From a virus, in IMG/VR virus record IMGVR_UViG_3300022200_000167, positions 1 to 35,508 of that record: a DNA stretch of 35,508 nt. One strand, given 5' to 3'. The position numbers and the translations under genes are program-made. Below, piece after piece: positions 19,461 through 28,620 of the stretch (its first letter is position 1; each line of letters starts with the position of its first letter). A model generated the notes under the pieces. It did no database searches, was not told the DNA's origin, and saw nothing but the letters and a program-made list of their open reading frames with translations.

Positions 19461-20047
19461 TGAAATCACCACATGCGTTTATCGTAAAACCATTAAATGG
19501 TAGGCGATACGACAATATAAAAAAGATAGGAGGTATCGACTTTATAACCAGCACGTCTCAAGAGGACCACATGGCTTCAAATAGATACGCTGAAGTTGTA
19601 GAACTTCCAGTTGATTATATTGGAGAAATACAAAAAGGAGATACACTACTAGTACATCATAACGTATTTAAGATATACTATGATATGCGAGGTAGAGACA
19701 AGAGTAGTGGAAACTTCTTCAAGGATGATTTATTCTTTGTTGGAGACGACCAGTACTTCTTATACAAGCATAACAATCAGTGGTTTACACATTCTAAGTA
19801 TTGCTTTATAAAACCAATCGAAACAAGGGATTCTATAATAAGAAAGCCAGGAACAGAAGAGCCTCTAATGGGTACTATTTCTTATATAAATCAAGAACTA
19901 CTAGACTTAGGTCTGAATATTGGAGATGAGATATCATTTGAACCAGACAGCGAATATCCGTTCTATGTTGATGATGAGAAGTTATACAGAATGTTTACTA
20001 ATAACATTACAATCAAATGGAATCAAACGAAATCAAACAACGCATAA
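19460..20047 (+). CDS. 195-aa two-barrel GroES-like protein
   Basis: The first half (about 5-100) reads like GroES: HAFIVKPLNGRRYDNIKK, then GGIDFITSTSQEDH (24-37), which lines up with the GroES mobile loop GGIVLTGSAA, then AEVVELP and the barrel strand KGDTLLVHHNVFK (59-71). The second half (about 114-190) repeats the barrel: FIKPIETRDSI, MGTISYIN, LNIGDEISFEPDSEYPFYVD and the ending LYRMFTNNITI. Two GroES barrels in one chain, made in the packaging operon, suggest a specialised chaperonin partner for capsid or terminase, comparable in idea to T4 gp31. This is inference; a plain structural or assembly role is possible. The next gene overlaps by 31 bases. Confidence 0.6.
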   Translation: MKSPHAFIVKPLNGRRYDNIKKIGGIDFITSTSQEDHMASNRYAEVVELPVDYIGEIQKGDTLLVHHNVFKIYYDMRGRDKSSGNFFKDDLFFVGDDQYFLYKHNNQWFTHSKYCFIKPIETRDSIIRKPGTEEPLMGTISYINQELLDLGLNIGDEISFEPDSEYPFYVDDEKLYRMFTNNITIKWNQTKSNNA

Positions 20048-20292
20048 TCAATGCTGGTTATAAAGCAGTTGAGGAATTAATAAAGATAGCCGAGGACAAA
20101 ATACTTCTAGGAACGGATGACGACTTATCTGCTGATAAACTAAAGAACGCAGCGTCAACAAAACGCTTAGCTATAGAAGACGCCTTTCAGATTCTCAATA
20201 GAATAGAACAAGAGAGAGATAAACTATCAGAAGAACCTACTAAGATAGAAGAACCTAAAATACAAGGATTTGCAGAAAAACGATCAAAATAA
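20017..20292 (+). CDS. 91-aa helical protein, candidate small terminase subunit
   Basis: MESNEIKQRIINAGYKAVEE is followed by LIKIAEDKILLGTDDDLSADKLKNAASTKRLAIEDAF and a helical tail, ending FAEKRSK. The conserved LSADKLKNAA.TK.LAI.DAF..L.RIE pattern is found directly upstream of TerL in related phages. Size and position fit a TerS; no helix-turn-helix is obvious. It overlaps TerL by 23 bases. Confidence 0.55.
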   Translation: MESNEIKQRIINAGYKAVEELIKIAEDKILLGTDDDLSADKLKNAASTKRLAIEDAFQILNRIEQERDKLSEEPTKIEEPKIQGFAEKRSK

Positions 20293-22516
20293 TCTTTTTT
20301 TAATAAGAAAAGACTACGTATCCAATCCTATTATTTTAAGTAAAAATAAAGGAAAGAGTTGGAAGTATGGGTATGACGAAAAATATGATATGGTAGTAAT
20401 ATCTAAAGACGGTACTATTGGTCAAATAATCGAGATAAACGGACTTGTAATTGCATTACCTTCTGTTTCAGAAAAAGTATATAAAAGAGACAATAAAAAA
20501 GAAAATCAATATTGGGAACCAGCTGAATATCCAAAGGAATTAGATAAAATAAAAACTATATTTCAATGGCATACTATGCCTAAAGAGTTCAAGTCTAAAT
20601 GGGTTGATTATATAGAAGGAGAGTTTGATAGACGCGAGAATGGATTTCACTTCATGAATAATGGAGTAGAGACATATATCACAGGTTCGCATTATATGTA
20701 TCTTCAATGGACTAAGATTGATATTGGTTTACCAGACTTTCGTGAAGCCAATCGTATTTACTTTATATTTTGGGAAGCATGTAAAGCAGACCCTCGTTCG
20801 TTTGGACTTGTATACCTAAAGATTAGACGTTCAGGATTTTCATTTATGTCATCTTCTGAAGCGGTTAATATCGGAACTCTTGCAAAAGATGCAAGGATTG
20901 GTATTCAGTCAAAGACGGGTGGTGATGCTAAGACAATGTTTACCAATAAGGTAGTGCCTATATCTGGTAACTACCCTTTCTTTTTCAAGCCTATTACAGA
21001 CGGTATGGATAAGCCTAAGACAGAACTTGCTTATCGAGTACCAGCCGCTAAGATTACTAAGAAAAATATGTATGAAGATGGTGGTGCGGAACTTAAAGGT
21101 CTTGATACTACTATTGACTGGAAGAACACCTCTGATAACAGTTATGATGGGGAGAAACTATTGTTGCTTATAGAAGACGAGTCTGGAAAATTAGAAGCTC
21201 CTAATAATATACTTAACGGATGGCGAGTTAGAAAAACTTGCTTACGATTAGGTTCTAAAGTTATTGGAAAATGCATGATGGGTTCTACTCCTAACGCATT
21301 AGCTAAAGGAGGAGGTAATTTTAAAAAGCTATACGAAGAATCAAACATAAAGACACGTAACGCTAACGGACAAACAAAGTCTGGTATGTACTCTCTTTAT
21401 ATTCCAATGGAATGGAACTTTGAAGGGTATATAGATAGATACGGAATGCCTGTGTTTAGAAAGCCTGAGAAACCGATTTTAGGTATTGACGGAGAAATGA
21501 TAAGTGATGGTGTTATTGATTACTGGGAAAATGAAGTTGCATCTTTAAAAAACGATGCGGATGCTCTTAATGAATTTTATAGACAATTCTCAAGAACAGA
21601 GTCTCACGCATTTAGAGATGAGAGTATATCATCTATATTCAACTTAACAAAGATATATCAGCAAATAGACTATAATGACTCTTTAATACGAGATAGAATA
21701 CTTACTCGTGGTTCTTTTAGTTGGTTGAATGGAGAAAAAGATACAAAGGTTGTTTGGACGCCAGACAATAGAGGGAGGTTTTTAGTTTCTTGGATACCAA
21801 ATAATAGTTTGCAAAATAATGTTATTTATAAAAACGGAATGAAGCATCCAGGAAATGATCATATTGGTGCATTTGGATGTGACCCGTATGATATATCTGG
21901 AACTGTTGGAGGAGGTGGGTCTAATGGTTCATTGCATGGACTTACTAAGTTTAATATGGATGAAGCTCCAAGTAATCAATTTTTTTTAGAATACATAGCA
22001 AGACCACAAACAGCAGAGATATTTTTCGAAGAAGTATTAATGGCTTGTGTGTTTTACGGAATGCCTATTTTAGTAGAAAATAATAAACCAAGACTATTAT
22101 ATCACTTTAAGAACAGAGGTTATAGAGGATTTTCTATGAACAGACCAGACAAGCATTATAATACCCTTTCTAAGACAGAAAAAGAACTAGGAGGTATTCC
22201 TAACTCTTCTGAAGATGTTAAGCAGTCACACGCTGCTGCTATAGAATCTTACATTGAAAAATATGTAGGATTAGATTTAGAAGGAACGTATCGTGATTCT
22301 GACGAAATGGGTAGTATGTTCTTTACACGTACAATAATGGAATGGGCTAATTTTGATATAAACAATAGGACTAAGTTTGATGCTGCTATTAGCTCAGGAT
22401 TAGCTATTATGGCTAATCAAAAGAATACGTATATAAGCCCTAAAAAAGAATCAAAAATAAAAATTACCTTTGCAAAGTATGACAATAGCGGAAAATACAG
22501 CGAAATAATAAGATAA
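20270..22516 (+). CDS. terL: Terminase large subunit
   Basis: A 748-aa packaging motor, the length usual for crAss-like TerL. The ATPase has a non-canonical Walker A (KIRRSGFSF at 184-192, arginines where a P-loop lysine is expected), a clear Walker B LLLLIEDE (297-304) and the coupling motif GSTPN (338-342). The C-terminal RNase H-like nuclease shows AFGCDPYDISG with Asp538, then FFLEYIARP, ILVENN and GFSMNRPDKHYN. It cuts concatemeric DNA and pumps it through the portal. It overlaps the candidate TerS gene and abuts the portal gene. Confidence 0.92.
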   Translation: MQKNDQNNLFLIRKDYVSNPIILSKNKGKSWKYGYDEKYDMVVISKDGTIGQIIEINGLVIALPSVSEKVYKRDNKKENQYWEPAEYPKELDKIKTIFQWHTMPKEFKSKWVDYIEGEFDRRENGFHFMNNGVETYITGSHYMYLQWTKIDIGLPDFREANRIYFIFWEACKADPRSFGLVYLKIRRSGFSFMSSSEAVNIGTLAKDARIGIQSKTGGDAKTMFTNKVVPISGNYPFFFKPITDGMDKPKTELAYRVPAAKITKKNMYEDGGAELKGLDTTIDWKNTSDNSYDGEKLLLLIEDESGKLEAPNNILNGWRVRKTCLRLGSKVIGKCMMGSTPNALAKGGGNFKKLYEESNIKTRNANGQTKSGMYSLYIPMEWNFEGYIDRYGMPVFRKPEKPILGIDGEMISDGVIDYWENEVASLKNDADALNEFYRQFSRTESHAFRDESISSIFNLTKIYQQIDYNDSLIRDRILTRGSFSWLNGEKDTKVVWTPDNRGRFLVSWIPNNSLQNNVIYKNGMKHPGNDHIGAFGCDPYDISGTVGGGGSNGSLHGLTKFNMDEAPSNQFFLEYIARPQTAEIFFEEVLMACVFYGMPILVENNKPRLLYHFKNRGYRGFSMNRPDKHYNTLSKTEKELGGIPNSSEDVKQSHAAAIESYIEKYVGLDLEGTYRDSDEMGSMFFTRTIMEWANFDINNRTKFDAAISSGLAIMANQKNTYISPKKESKIKITFAKYDNSGKYSEIIR
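22465..22472 (+). promoter_or_regulatory. -7 box TACCTTTG inside the terL end
   Basis: TACCTTTGCAAAG lies 45 bases before the portal ATG and repeats, over 15 bases (22463-22477), the sequence at 13037-13051. It could give extra portal transcript. Confidence 0.4.
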
Positions 22517-24952
22517 ATGAAGGACGTAAAAATAAGTACTCCACTAGTAAACTTTCCTAATCAATTTGCACCAGATAGTGTTAAAGAATCGTATGAATAT
22601 GGATTGCAAATAGGGCAAAGTATTCAATATGAGTGGTTTAGAAAAGACGGTGCTAATTGTAGATTTTATAATCAATGGGCTGATTTTCATAAGCTAAGAC
22701 TATATGCAAGAGGCGAACAATCTGTTGCTAAGTATAAGAGCGAAATGGCTGTTGATGGAGATTTAAGTCATCTTAACTTAGACTGGACTCCAGTTCCTAT
22801 CATACCTAAATTTGTTGATATAGTTGTTAACGGAATGAATGATAGATTATTCAAAGTAAAAGCATTCTCTCAAGACGCTATGTCTGCCGATAAAAGGTCT
22901 AAGTATCAAGATATGATACAGTCAGATATGGTAGCTAAAGACTTGTTACTACAAGTTAAAGAACAATTTGGAGTAGATTCGTTTGATACTAATCCAGATG
23001 AGCTTCCTAATAACCAAGAAGAATTATCTTTATTTATGCAACTTAACTATAAGCCGTCTATTGAGATAGCTGAAGAAGAGGCTATTAATACAGTATTTGA
23101 AGATAATAAATATAATGAAATTAGAAAAAGAGTTGATAATGATATAGTTACACTTGGAGTTGGTATGGCTAAACACATGTTTTTAGCTGGTGACGGAGTA
23201 AGACTTGAGTATGTTGACCCTGCTAACGTTGTTTATAGTTATACTGAAGATCCTTATTTTAAAGATTGTTTTTATTGGGGAGAAATCAAAACAGTTCCAA
23301 TAACAGAGTTAGTTAAAATAGATACAACACTTACAAACGAACAACTTGAAGAAATTTCTAAGTATAGTCAATCTTGGTATGATTATCATAATTCCTCACA
23401 GTTTTATAATAATAGTTTATTCAGTAATGATTCAGCTACGTTATTATATTTTAATTATAAAACAACTAAAAAAATCGTATATAAGAAAAAACACTTAGAT
23501 AACGGTGGTTTTAAAATAATAGAAAAAGATGATACCTTTAATCCACCAGAAGAGATGATGGAAGAAGGTAGATTCGAAAAGATTGAAAAAACAATTGATG
23601 TTTGGTATGATGGCGTAATGGTTATGGGTACAAACATTATGTTAAAATGGGCGTTATCTAAAAATATGGTACGTCCTAAGTCAGCATCACAACACGCTAT
23701 ACCAAATTATATATCTGTTGCTCCTAAATTATACAAAGGAAATATAGAGTCATTAGTTAAGCGAATGATACCATTTGCTGATTTAATACAAATGACGCAT
23801 TTAAAATTACAACAAGTTATTGCTAAGGTAGTTCCTGACGGTGTATTTATTGATGCTGATGGTATTAACGAAGTTGATTTAGGCACTGGAGCTGCTTATA
23901 CTCCAGAAGACGCATTAAGATTATATTTCCAAACAGGTAGTGTAATTGGTAGAAGTTACACTGGAGATGGTGAATTTAATAACGCAAGGATTCCAATTCA
24001 AGAACTTAATACTAATAGTGGTCAAGCTAAAATAGCTAGTTTAATAGGAAGTTATAATCATTACTTAGGTATGATTAGAGACGTAACTGGACTAAACGAA
24101 GCTCGTGATGGTTCTAGTCCAAATCCTGATGCGTTAGTTGGTGTTCAAAAATTAGCGGCATTAAATTCAAATACAGCAACAAGACATATATTAGAGTCAA
24201 GTTTATTTATAACTCGTTCATTATCAGAGGCTATATCTTATAGAGTAGCTGATATTTTAGAGTTCTCTGATTTTAGAGAGGAATTTATAATGCAGATTGG
24301 AAAATACAATGTCGGTATATTAGAAGAAATAAAAGACTTGTATATTTACGACTTTGGTATATTTATCGAAGTTGCTCCAGACGAAGAAGAGAAGGCTCAG
24401 TTAGAGGCTAATATTCAAATGGCATTATCTCGTGATTCTATTTATTTAGAAGACGCTATTGATATTAGAGAGATGCGTAATCTTAAGTTAGCTAATCAAT
24501 TACTTAAGCTTAAGAGAAAGAAAAAAGAAGAGCTTGCTCAGAAAAATGCACAAGCTCAACAACAAGCACAGGCTCAAATGCAAATGCAGTCACAACAAAT
24601 GGCTGCTGAAACGTCATTACAAAATATACAAGCAGAAACACAATCTAAGATGAAGGTAAAACAAGCCGAATCTGCTTATGAAATTGAGAAAATGAAGAGT
24701 GAAGCTAATCTTAAAATGCAGTTAATGCAAATGGAATTTAATCTTCAAATGCAATTAAAAGGAGTTGAAGTAGAGGCTATTAAAGGTAAAGAGACAATGA
24801 AGGAAGATGCTAAAGATAAGCGTATTAGTTTACAGAATACTCAGCAATCAAAATTAATAGAACAGCGTAAAAATAATTTACCACCTGTTAATTTTGAGTC
24901 AAATGAAGATTCGCTTGACGGATTTGATTTAGCTGAATTCGAACCAAGATAA
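22517..24952 (+). CDS. Portal protein
   Basis: An 811-aa portal of the crAss-like type. It starts MKDVKISTPLVNFPNQFAPD, then has WADFHKLRLYARGEQSVAKYKS, the WTPVPIIPKFVDIVVNGMNDRLF segment (about 91-113), and a long central domain with VEYVDPANVVYSYTEDPYFKD-like strands and the RDVTGLNEARDGSSPNPDALVG loop. The last 140 residues are Gln/Met/Ala-rich coiled coil (AQAQQQAQAQMQMQSQQMAA), ending DGFDLAEFEPR. It forms the dodecameric DNA gate of the capsid. It begins on the base after the TerL stop. Confidence 0.9.
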   Translation: MKDVKISTPLVNFPNQFAPDSVKESYEYGLQIGQSIQYEWFRKDGANCRFYNQWADFHKLRLYARGEQSVAKYKSEMAVDGDLSHLNLDWTPVPIIPKFVDIVVNGMNDRLFKVKAFSQDAMSADKRSKYQDMIQSDMVAKDLLLQVKEQFGVDSFDTNPDELPNNQEELSLFMQLNYKPSIEIAEEEAINTVFEDNKYNEIRKRVDNDIVTLGVGMAKHMFLAGDGVRLEYVDPANVVYSYTEDPYFKDCFYWGEIKTVPITELVKIDTTLTNEQLEEISKYSQSWYDYHNSSQFYNNSLFSNDSATLLYFNYKTTKKIVYKKKHLDNGGFKIIEKDDTFNPPEEMMEEGRFEKIEKTIDVWYDGVMVMGTNIMLKWALSKNMVRPKSASQHAIPNYISVAPKLYKGNIESLVKRMIPFADLIQMTHLKLQQVIAKVVPDGVFIDADGINEVDLGTGAAYTPEDALRLYFQTGSVIGRSYTGDGEFNNARIPIQELNTNSGQAKIASLIGSYNHYLGMIRDVTGLNEARDGSSPNPDALVGVQKLAALNSNTATRHILESSLFITRSLSEAISYRVADILEFSDFREEFIMQIGKYNVGILEEIKDLYIYDFGIFIEVAPDEEEKAQLEANIQMALSRDSIYLEDAIDIREMRNLKLANQLLKLKRKKKEELAQKNAQAQQQAQAQMQMQSQQMAAETSLQNIQAETQSKMKVKQAESAYEIEKMKSEANLKMQLMQMEFNLQMQLKGVEVEAIKGKETMKEDAKDKRISLQNTQQSKLIEQRKNNLPPVNFESNEDSLDGFDLAEFEPR

Positions 24953-24958
24953 AATAAC

Positions 24959-24966
24959 TAACTTTG
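24959..24966 (+). promoter_or_regulatory. -7 box TAACTTTG before the collagen-like gene
   Basis: TAACTTTG followed by CAAA; 14 bases before the ATG at 24981. No -33 element at normal spacing. Confidence 0.5.
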
Positions 24967-24980
24967 CAAAAAAATAATAT

Positions 24981-25733
24981 ATGGCAACAGTACCTAGTGG
25001 AACTAGATTTATAGGAATAGCTACAGACGTTAATTTAGTAGAAAAAAAATCAGCATTATTAAATAAAGAAACACAACCTTATACTATTAATGACTTAGTT
25101 AACACTATAGGTGTTGGGGCTCAAGGACCTCAAGGTGTGCAAGGACCAGCTGGACCGTTAGGACCAGTGGGACCAGCTGGATTAAACTGGCAAAGCGAAT
25201 GGAGTTCTGAGGGAGTTTATGTAGCAGATGATGCTGTAGGATTTAACGGAGCATCTTGGTTTTGTATATTAGCTACTGGACCTTCTGAGTTTACGCCAGA
25301 AACAGATACAACTCACTGGGCTTTATTAGCTTCTCAAGGAGCTCAAGGACCTCAAGGAGTTCAAGGACCTGCTGGACCTCAAGGAGCTTCGGCTAGTCAA
25401 ATTTACAAGTCTTATGTAGCTTATTTATCTTATAGTTCTGGAACTGGATTTGTAGTTGTTCCTACCGTAGTTTATAATGATTTAGGAGTAACTCCTTCTT
25501 GGTCTATTGACGTTGGAGGTAGTCCTGTATTTAATGCTACTGTTGCTAGTGTTTTTACGTTAAATAAAACAGTAATGTTTACTGACACTCAAGTAAAAGG
25601 ACAATCTTCTTTTGTTAGTGCTAATAAAAATACAACCAATAACGTAATATCATTTCAACTTACAGATTCTAATGGAGATTTATTTTTCTCTCCATTCTCT
25701 GATTTGTTAGTAGAAATTAGAGTATATAACTAA
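24981..25733 (+). CDS. Collagen-like virion protein with a carbohydrate-binding-like module
   Basis: A 250-aa protein. Residues 1-48 are an anchor (MATVPSGTRFIGIATDVNLV). Two short collagen triplet blocks follow, GAQGPQGVQGPAGPLGPVGP (48-68) and GAQGPQGVQGPAGPQG (117-133). They flank a small Trp-rich module (WQSEWSSEGVYVADDAVGFN, SWFCILATGPSEFTPETDTTHW) that looks like a chitin-binding type 5/12 domain. The last 110 residues are a beta-sandwich. It is likely a trimeric head fibre or decoration. It sits between portal and scaffold with its own promoter box. Confidence 0.8.
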   Translation: MATVPSGTRFIGIATDVNLVEKKSALLNKETQPYTINDLVNTIGVGAQGPQGVQGPAGPLGPVGPAGLNWQSEWSSEGVYVADDAVGFNGASWFCILATGPSEFTPETDTTHWALLASQGAQGPQGVQGPAGPQGASASQIYKSYVAYLSYSSGTGFVVVPTVVYNDLGVTPSWSIDVGGSPVFNATVASVFTLNKTVMFTDTQVKGQSSFVSANKNTTNNVISFQLTDSNGDLFFSPFSDLLVEIRVYN

Positions 25734-26005
25734 TGGCAAAAACAGCAGCTTGGCAACGCAAAGAAGGTAAATCAGCAACTGGTGGTTTAAATGCTAAAGG
25801 AGTTGCTTCATATAGAAAAGAAAATCCAGGTAGTAAATTAAAGATGGCAGTTACTACTCCGCCTTCTAAATTAAAACCAGGAAGTAAAGATGCAAATCGT
25901 AGAAAATCTTTTTGTGCTAGAATGTCTGGAATGCCAGGACCATTGAAGAAACCAAATGGTGAATCAACAAGAAAGAAACTTGCTTTAGATAAGTGGAATT
26001 GTTAA
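25733..26005 (+). CDS. 90-aa basic conserved phage protein (DUF6321-like)
   Basis: MAKTAAWQRKEGKSATGGLN leads to KGVASYRKENPGSKLKMAV and RRKSFCARMSGMPGPLKKPN, ending LALDKWNC. This is a highly conserved small phage protein (AWQRKEGK...GGLN.KG..SY..ENPGS..., RRKSFCARM.GMPGP) found near capsid genes in many phages; function unknown. Highly basic, with possible metal-binding Cys. TAATG overlap with the previous gene. Confidence 0.9.
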   Translation: MAKTAAWQRKEGKSATGGLNAKGVASYRKENPGSKLKMAVTTPPSKLKPGSKDANRRKSFCARMSGMPGPLKKPNGESTRKKLALDKWNC

Positions 26006-26026
26006 AAATTAAATAAATTAAATCAA

Positions 26027-27112
26027 ATGGAAAATTTTACAGCCGTCAGAGACCTTGGTGTCGCTGAACAAAAATCAGTTCAAGAAGTTGAACAAGAGTT
26101 ATTAGACAAGCATGAAGCCGCTCAACAAGAACAACAAGCGGTAGATGTACAACAAGACGTACATCAAGAGCCTATTGCTCCAAAAGAATATGATGATCAA
26201 GACGTGTTGTCTTACATCAATAGTAAATATAATAAAGAAGTAAACTCTATTGATGAGTTATTTAAAAAAGAAGAAGTAGAGGAATTACCTAGTGATGTAT
26301 CTGCTTTTTATAAATATAAAAAAGAAACTGGAAGAAACATTGATGACTTTGTTAAGTTAAACAAAGATTTTAATGCTATGAATCCAGAAAGTTTGTTAGC
26401 CGAGTATTATGCTCAAACAGAAGAAGACTTAGATTCAGACGATATTGCATATCTAATTGAAGAAAAGTTTGCTTACGATGAGGATATTGATGAACCAAAG
26501 GACATCAAAAGAAAGGAATTGGCTAAGAAGAAAGAGCTTGCTAAAGCTAGAAAGTATTTTGAAGATGCAAAAGAAACTTACAAGATTCCTCTTGAGTCAA
26601 GAACGGATTTAGTTTCTAATGAAGAAAAAGATACCTACCAAGCTTACAAGAAATATGTTCAAGACTCGCAGAATCAACAACAAGAGAATTCTAGACGTTC
26701 TGAATATTTTCAAAAAAAGACGAATGAACTTTTTTCTGATGAATTCAAAGGTTTTGATTTCAACGTAGGGGATAAAGTAATTAAGTTTTTACCTGGAGAT
26801 GTGAACGAAACTAAAATGGCTCAATCTGATGTCTCAAATTTTATATCTAAGTATTTAGATGAAAATGGAATGATATCTGATCATGTTGGTTATCATAAGT
26901 CATTAGCAGCTGCAATGAACCCTGAAAAAATGGCTAAGTTCTATTATGAACAAGGCAAAGCCGATGCGTTACTAGGTAATGTGCAAAAAATGAAAAACAT
27001 TGATATGGAATTAAGAAATTCTCCTCAATCAATTGGCAGTTCAGGATTTAAAGTAGTAGCTAGTAACAGTGATAGTGGGAGCGGACTAAAAATTCGGAGT
27101 AATAAAAAATAA
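26027..27112 (+). CDS. Scaffolding-like protein upstream of the capsid gene
   Basis: A 361-aa acidic helical protein with a Gln-rich start (residues 15-55, EQELLDKHEAAQQEQQAV), the conserved segment YINSKYNKEVNSIDELF, and the FVKLNKDFNAMNPESLLAEYY...DEDIDEPKDIKRK region seen in crAss-like scaffold or head-assembly proteins. The tail has GKADALLGNVQKMKNIDMEL and a Ser-rich end. High charge, low aromatic content and position next to the major capsid gene fit a scaffold. The leader TTAAATAAATTAAATC is shared with other strongly expressed genes. Confidence 0.75.
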   Translation: MENFTAVRDLGVAEQKSVQEVEQELLDKHEAAQQEQQAVDVQQDVHQEPIAPKEYDDQDVLSYINSKYNKEVNSIDELFKKEEVEELPSDVSAFYKYKKETGRNIDDFVKLNKDFNAMNPESLLAEYYAQTEEDLDSDDIAYLIEEKFAYDEDIDEPKDIKRKELAKKKELAKARKYFEDAKETYKIPLESRTDLVSNEEKDTYQAYKKYVQDSQNQQQENSRRSEYFQKKTNELFSDEFKGFDFNVGDKVIKFLPGDVNETKMAQSDVSNFISKYLDENGMISDHVGYHKSLAAAMNPEKMAKFYYEQGKADALLGNVQKMKNIDMELRNSPQSIGSSGFKVVASNSDSGSGLKIRSNKK

Positions 27113-27124
27113 AACAAAAACAAA

Positions 27125-28558
27125 ATGGCATCACAATTGAACCCAACGCCTGGTTATGCGTTACAGCCAAGTGCTCAAAAACAAACGTTAAGCACTAACT
27201 ACATCACTAACTTTGATTTCTTAAATCAGTATCTTCCTGATACTTACGAGAAAGAATTTGAACGTTACGGAAATCGCTCAGTTGCATCTTTCTTAAGAGC
27301 AGTTGGAGCTGAAATGCCGTCTAACTCTGACCTTATTAAATGGGCTGAGCAAGGACGTTTGCATACAAAATATACTAACTGTACTACAACTGCTACTTTA
27401 GCTGCTGATACTGCTACATTCGCTGTTGAAGATGTGTTAAACCCTACATTAACTTCTGCTACTGGTATCGCATTTAGAGAAGGACAAACTGTATTTATCT
27501 CTGATAATACTGCTGGTTCTAATATCTCTAACAAAGCAATTATTACAGATGTTGATTATGCTAACAGTGAATTCACAGTTGCTTTTTATGAAGGTGCTGG
27601 TATTGGTGTAGCTGGAGCTGGTAAAACATTTACTTGTTTTGTATATGGTTCTGAGTTCAAAAAAGGTACAACTGGAATGGCTGAATCTTTAGAAGCTGAT
27701 GACGATATCTTTGAAAATAGCCCGATTATCATCAAAGATAAATATGCTGTTTCTGGTTCTGATATGGCTCAAATCGGATGGGTAGAAGTAACTACTGAAA
27801 ACGGAGCTACTGGTTTCTTATGGTACATTAAATCTGAGCATGAAACTCGTTTGAGATTCGAAGATTATTTAGAAATGTCTATGATTGAAGCTGTTCCTGC
27901 TGAAGCTGGTTCTGGAGCTGCTGCAAATGCTGTTTATGGAAATAAAGGTTCTGAAGGTTTATTCTATACTGTATCTCAAAGAGGTAATGTATGGGGTGGT
28001 GGTAACCCAACTTCATTAACAGACTTTGATGCTATAATTCAAAGACTTGACAAACAAGGGGCTATTCAAGAAAATGTATTATTCGTTAATCGTCAGTTCT
28101 CTTTCGATATTGATGATATGTTAGCTGCTCAAAACTCTTACGGTGCAGGTGGAACTTCTTATGGATTGTTCGACAATGACAAAGAGATGGCATTGAACTT
28201 AGGTTTCTCTGGATTTACAAGAGGTTATGATTTCTATAAAACAGATTGGAAATACTTAAATGACGCTTCTTTAAGAGGTGGAATTGTTGGTGGAACTGTA
28301 AATGGAGTTTTAGTACCTGCTGGTTCTACTTCAGTTTATGACCAAGTTCTTGGTAAAAACGCTAAACGTCCATTCTTACACGTTCGTTATAGAGCTTCTG
28401 AAACAGAAGATAGACGTTACAAAACATGGATTACTGGTTCTGCTGGTGGTGCTCAAACATCTGATTTAGATGCTATGGAAGTACACTTCTTATCAGAAAG
28501 AGCTTTATGTACTCTAGGTGCTAACAACTTCGTATTATTCGAAGGAGTAACAGCATAA
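27125..28558 (+). CDS. Major capsid protein
   Basis: A 477-aa protein starting MASQLNPTPGYALQPSAQKQ, then YITNFDFLNQYLPDTYEKEFERYGNRSVASFLRAVGAEMPSNSD, the pattern of the HK97-fold crAss-like capsid. A DNA segment rich in alternating beta strands (residues 85-180) is probably the insertion domain; the C terminus is HVRYRASETEDRRYKTWITGS then MEVHFLSERALCTLGANNFVLFEG. It follows the scaffold closely and is followed by a strong terminator, as expected for the most abundant product. G-X codon use is C/T-ending, consistent with high expression. Confidence 0.9.
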   Translation: MASQLNPTPGYALQPSAQKQTLSTNYITNFDFLNQYLPDTYEKEFERYGNRSVASFLRAVGAEMPSNSDLIKWAEQGRLHTKYTNCTTTATLAADTATFAVEDVLNPTLTSATGIAFREGQTVFISDNTAGSNISNKAIITDVDYANSEFTVAFYEGAGIGVAGAGKTFTCFVYGSEFKKGTTGMAESLEADDDIFENSPIIIKDKYAVSGSDMAQIGWVEVTTENGATGFLWYIKSEHETRLRFEDYLEMSMIEAVPAEAGSGAAANAVYGNKGSEGLFYTVSQRGNVWGGGNPTSLTDFDAIIQRLDKQGAIQENVLFVNRQFSFDIDDMLAAQNSYGAGGTSYGLFDNDKEMALNLGFSGFTRGYDFYKTDWKYLNDASLRGGIVGGTVNGVLVPAGSTSVYDQVLGKNAKRPFLHVRYRASETEDRRYKTWITGSAGGAQTSDLDAMEVHFLSERALCTLGANNFVLFEGVTA

Positions 28559-28566
28559 TTAATACC

Positions 28567-28599
28567 TAACAGGGGAGTAACATCCCCTGTTATTTTTTT
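28567..28599 (+). terminator. Intrinsic terminator after the major capsid gene
   Basis: TAACAGGGGA (28567-28576), a 6-nt loop and TCCCCTGTTA (28583-28592) form a perfect 10-bp stem followed by TTTTTTT (28593-28599). It begins eight bases after the capsid stop. Confidence 0.9.
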
Positions 28600-28620
28600 A
28601 AATAAATTAAATCTTATCAA

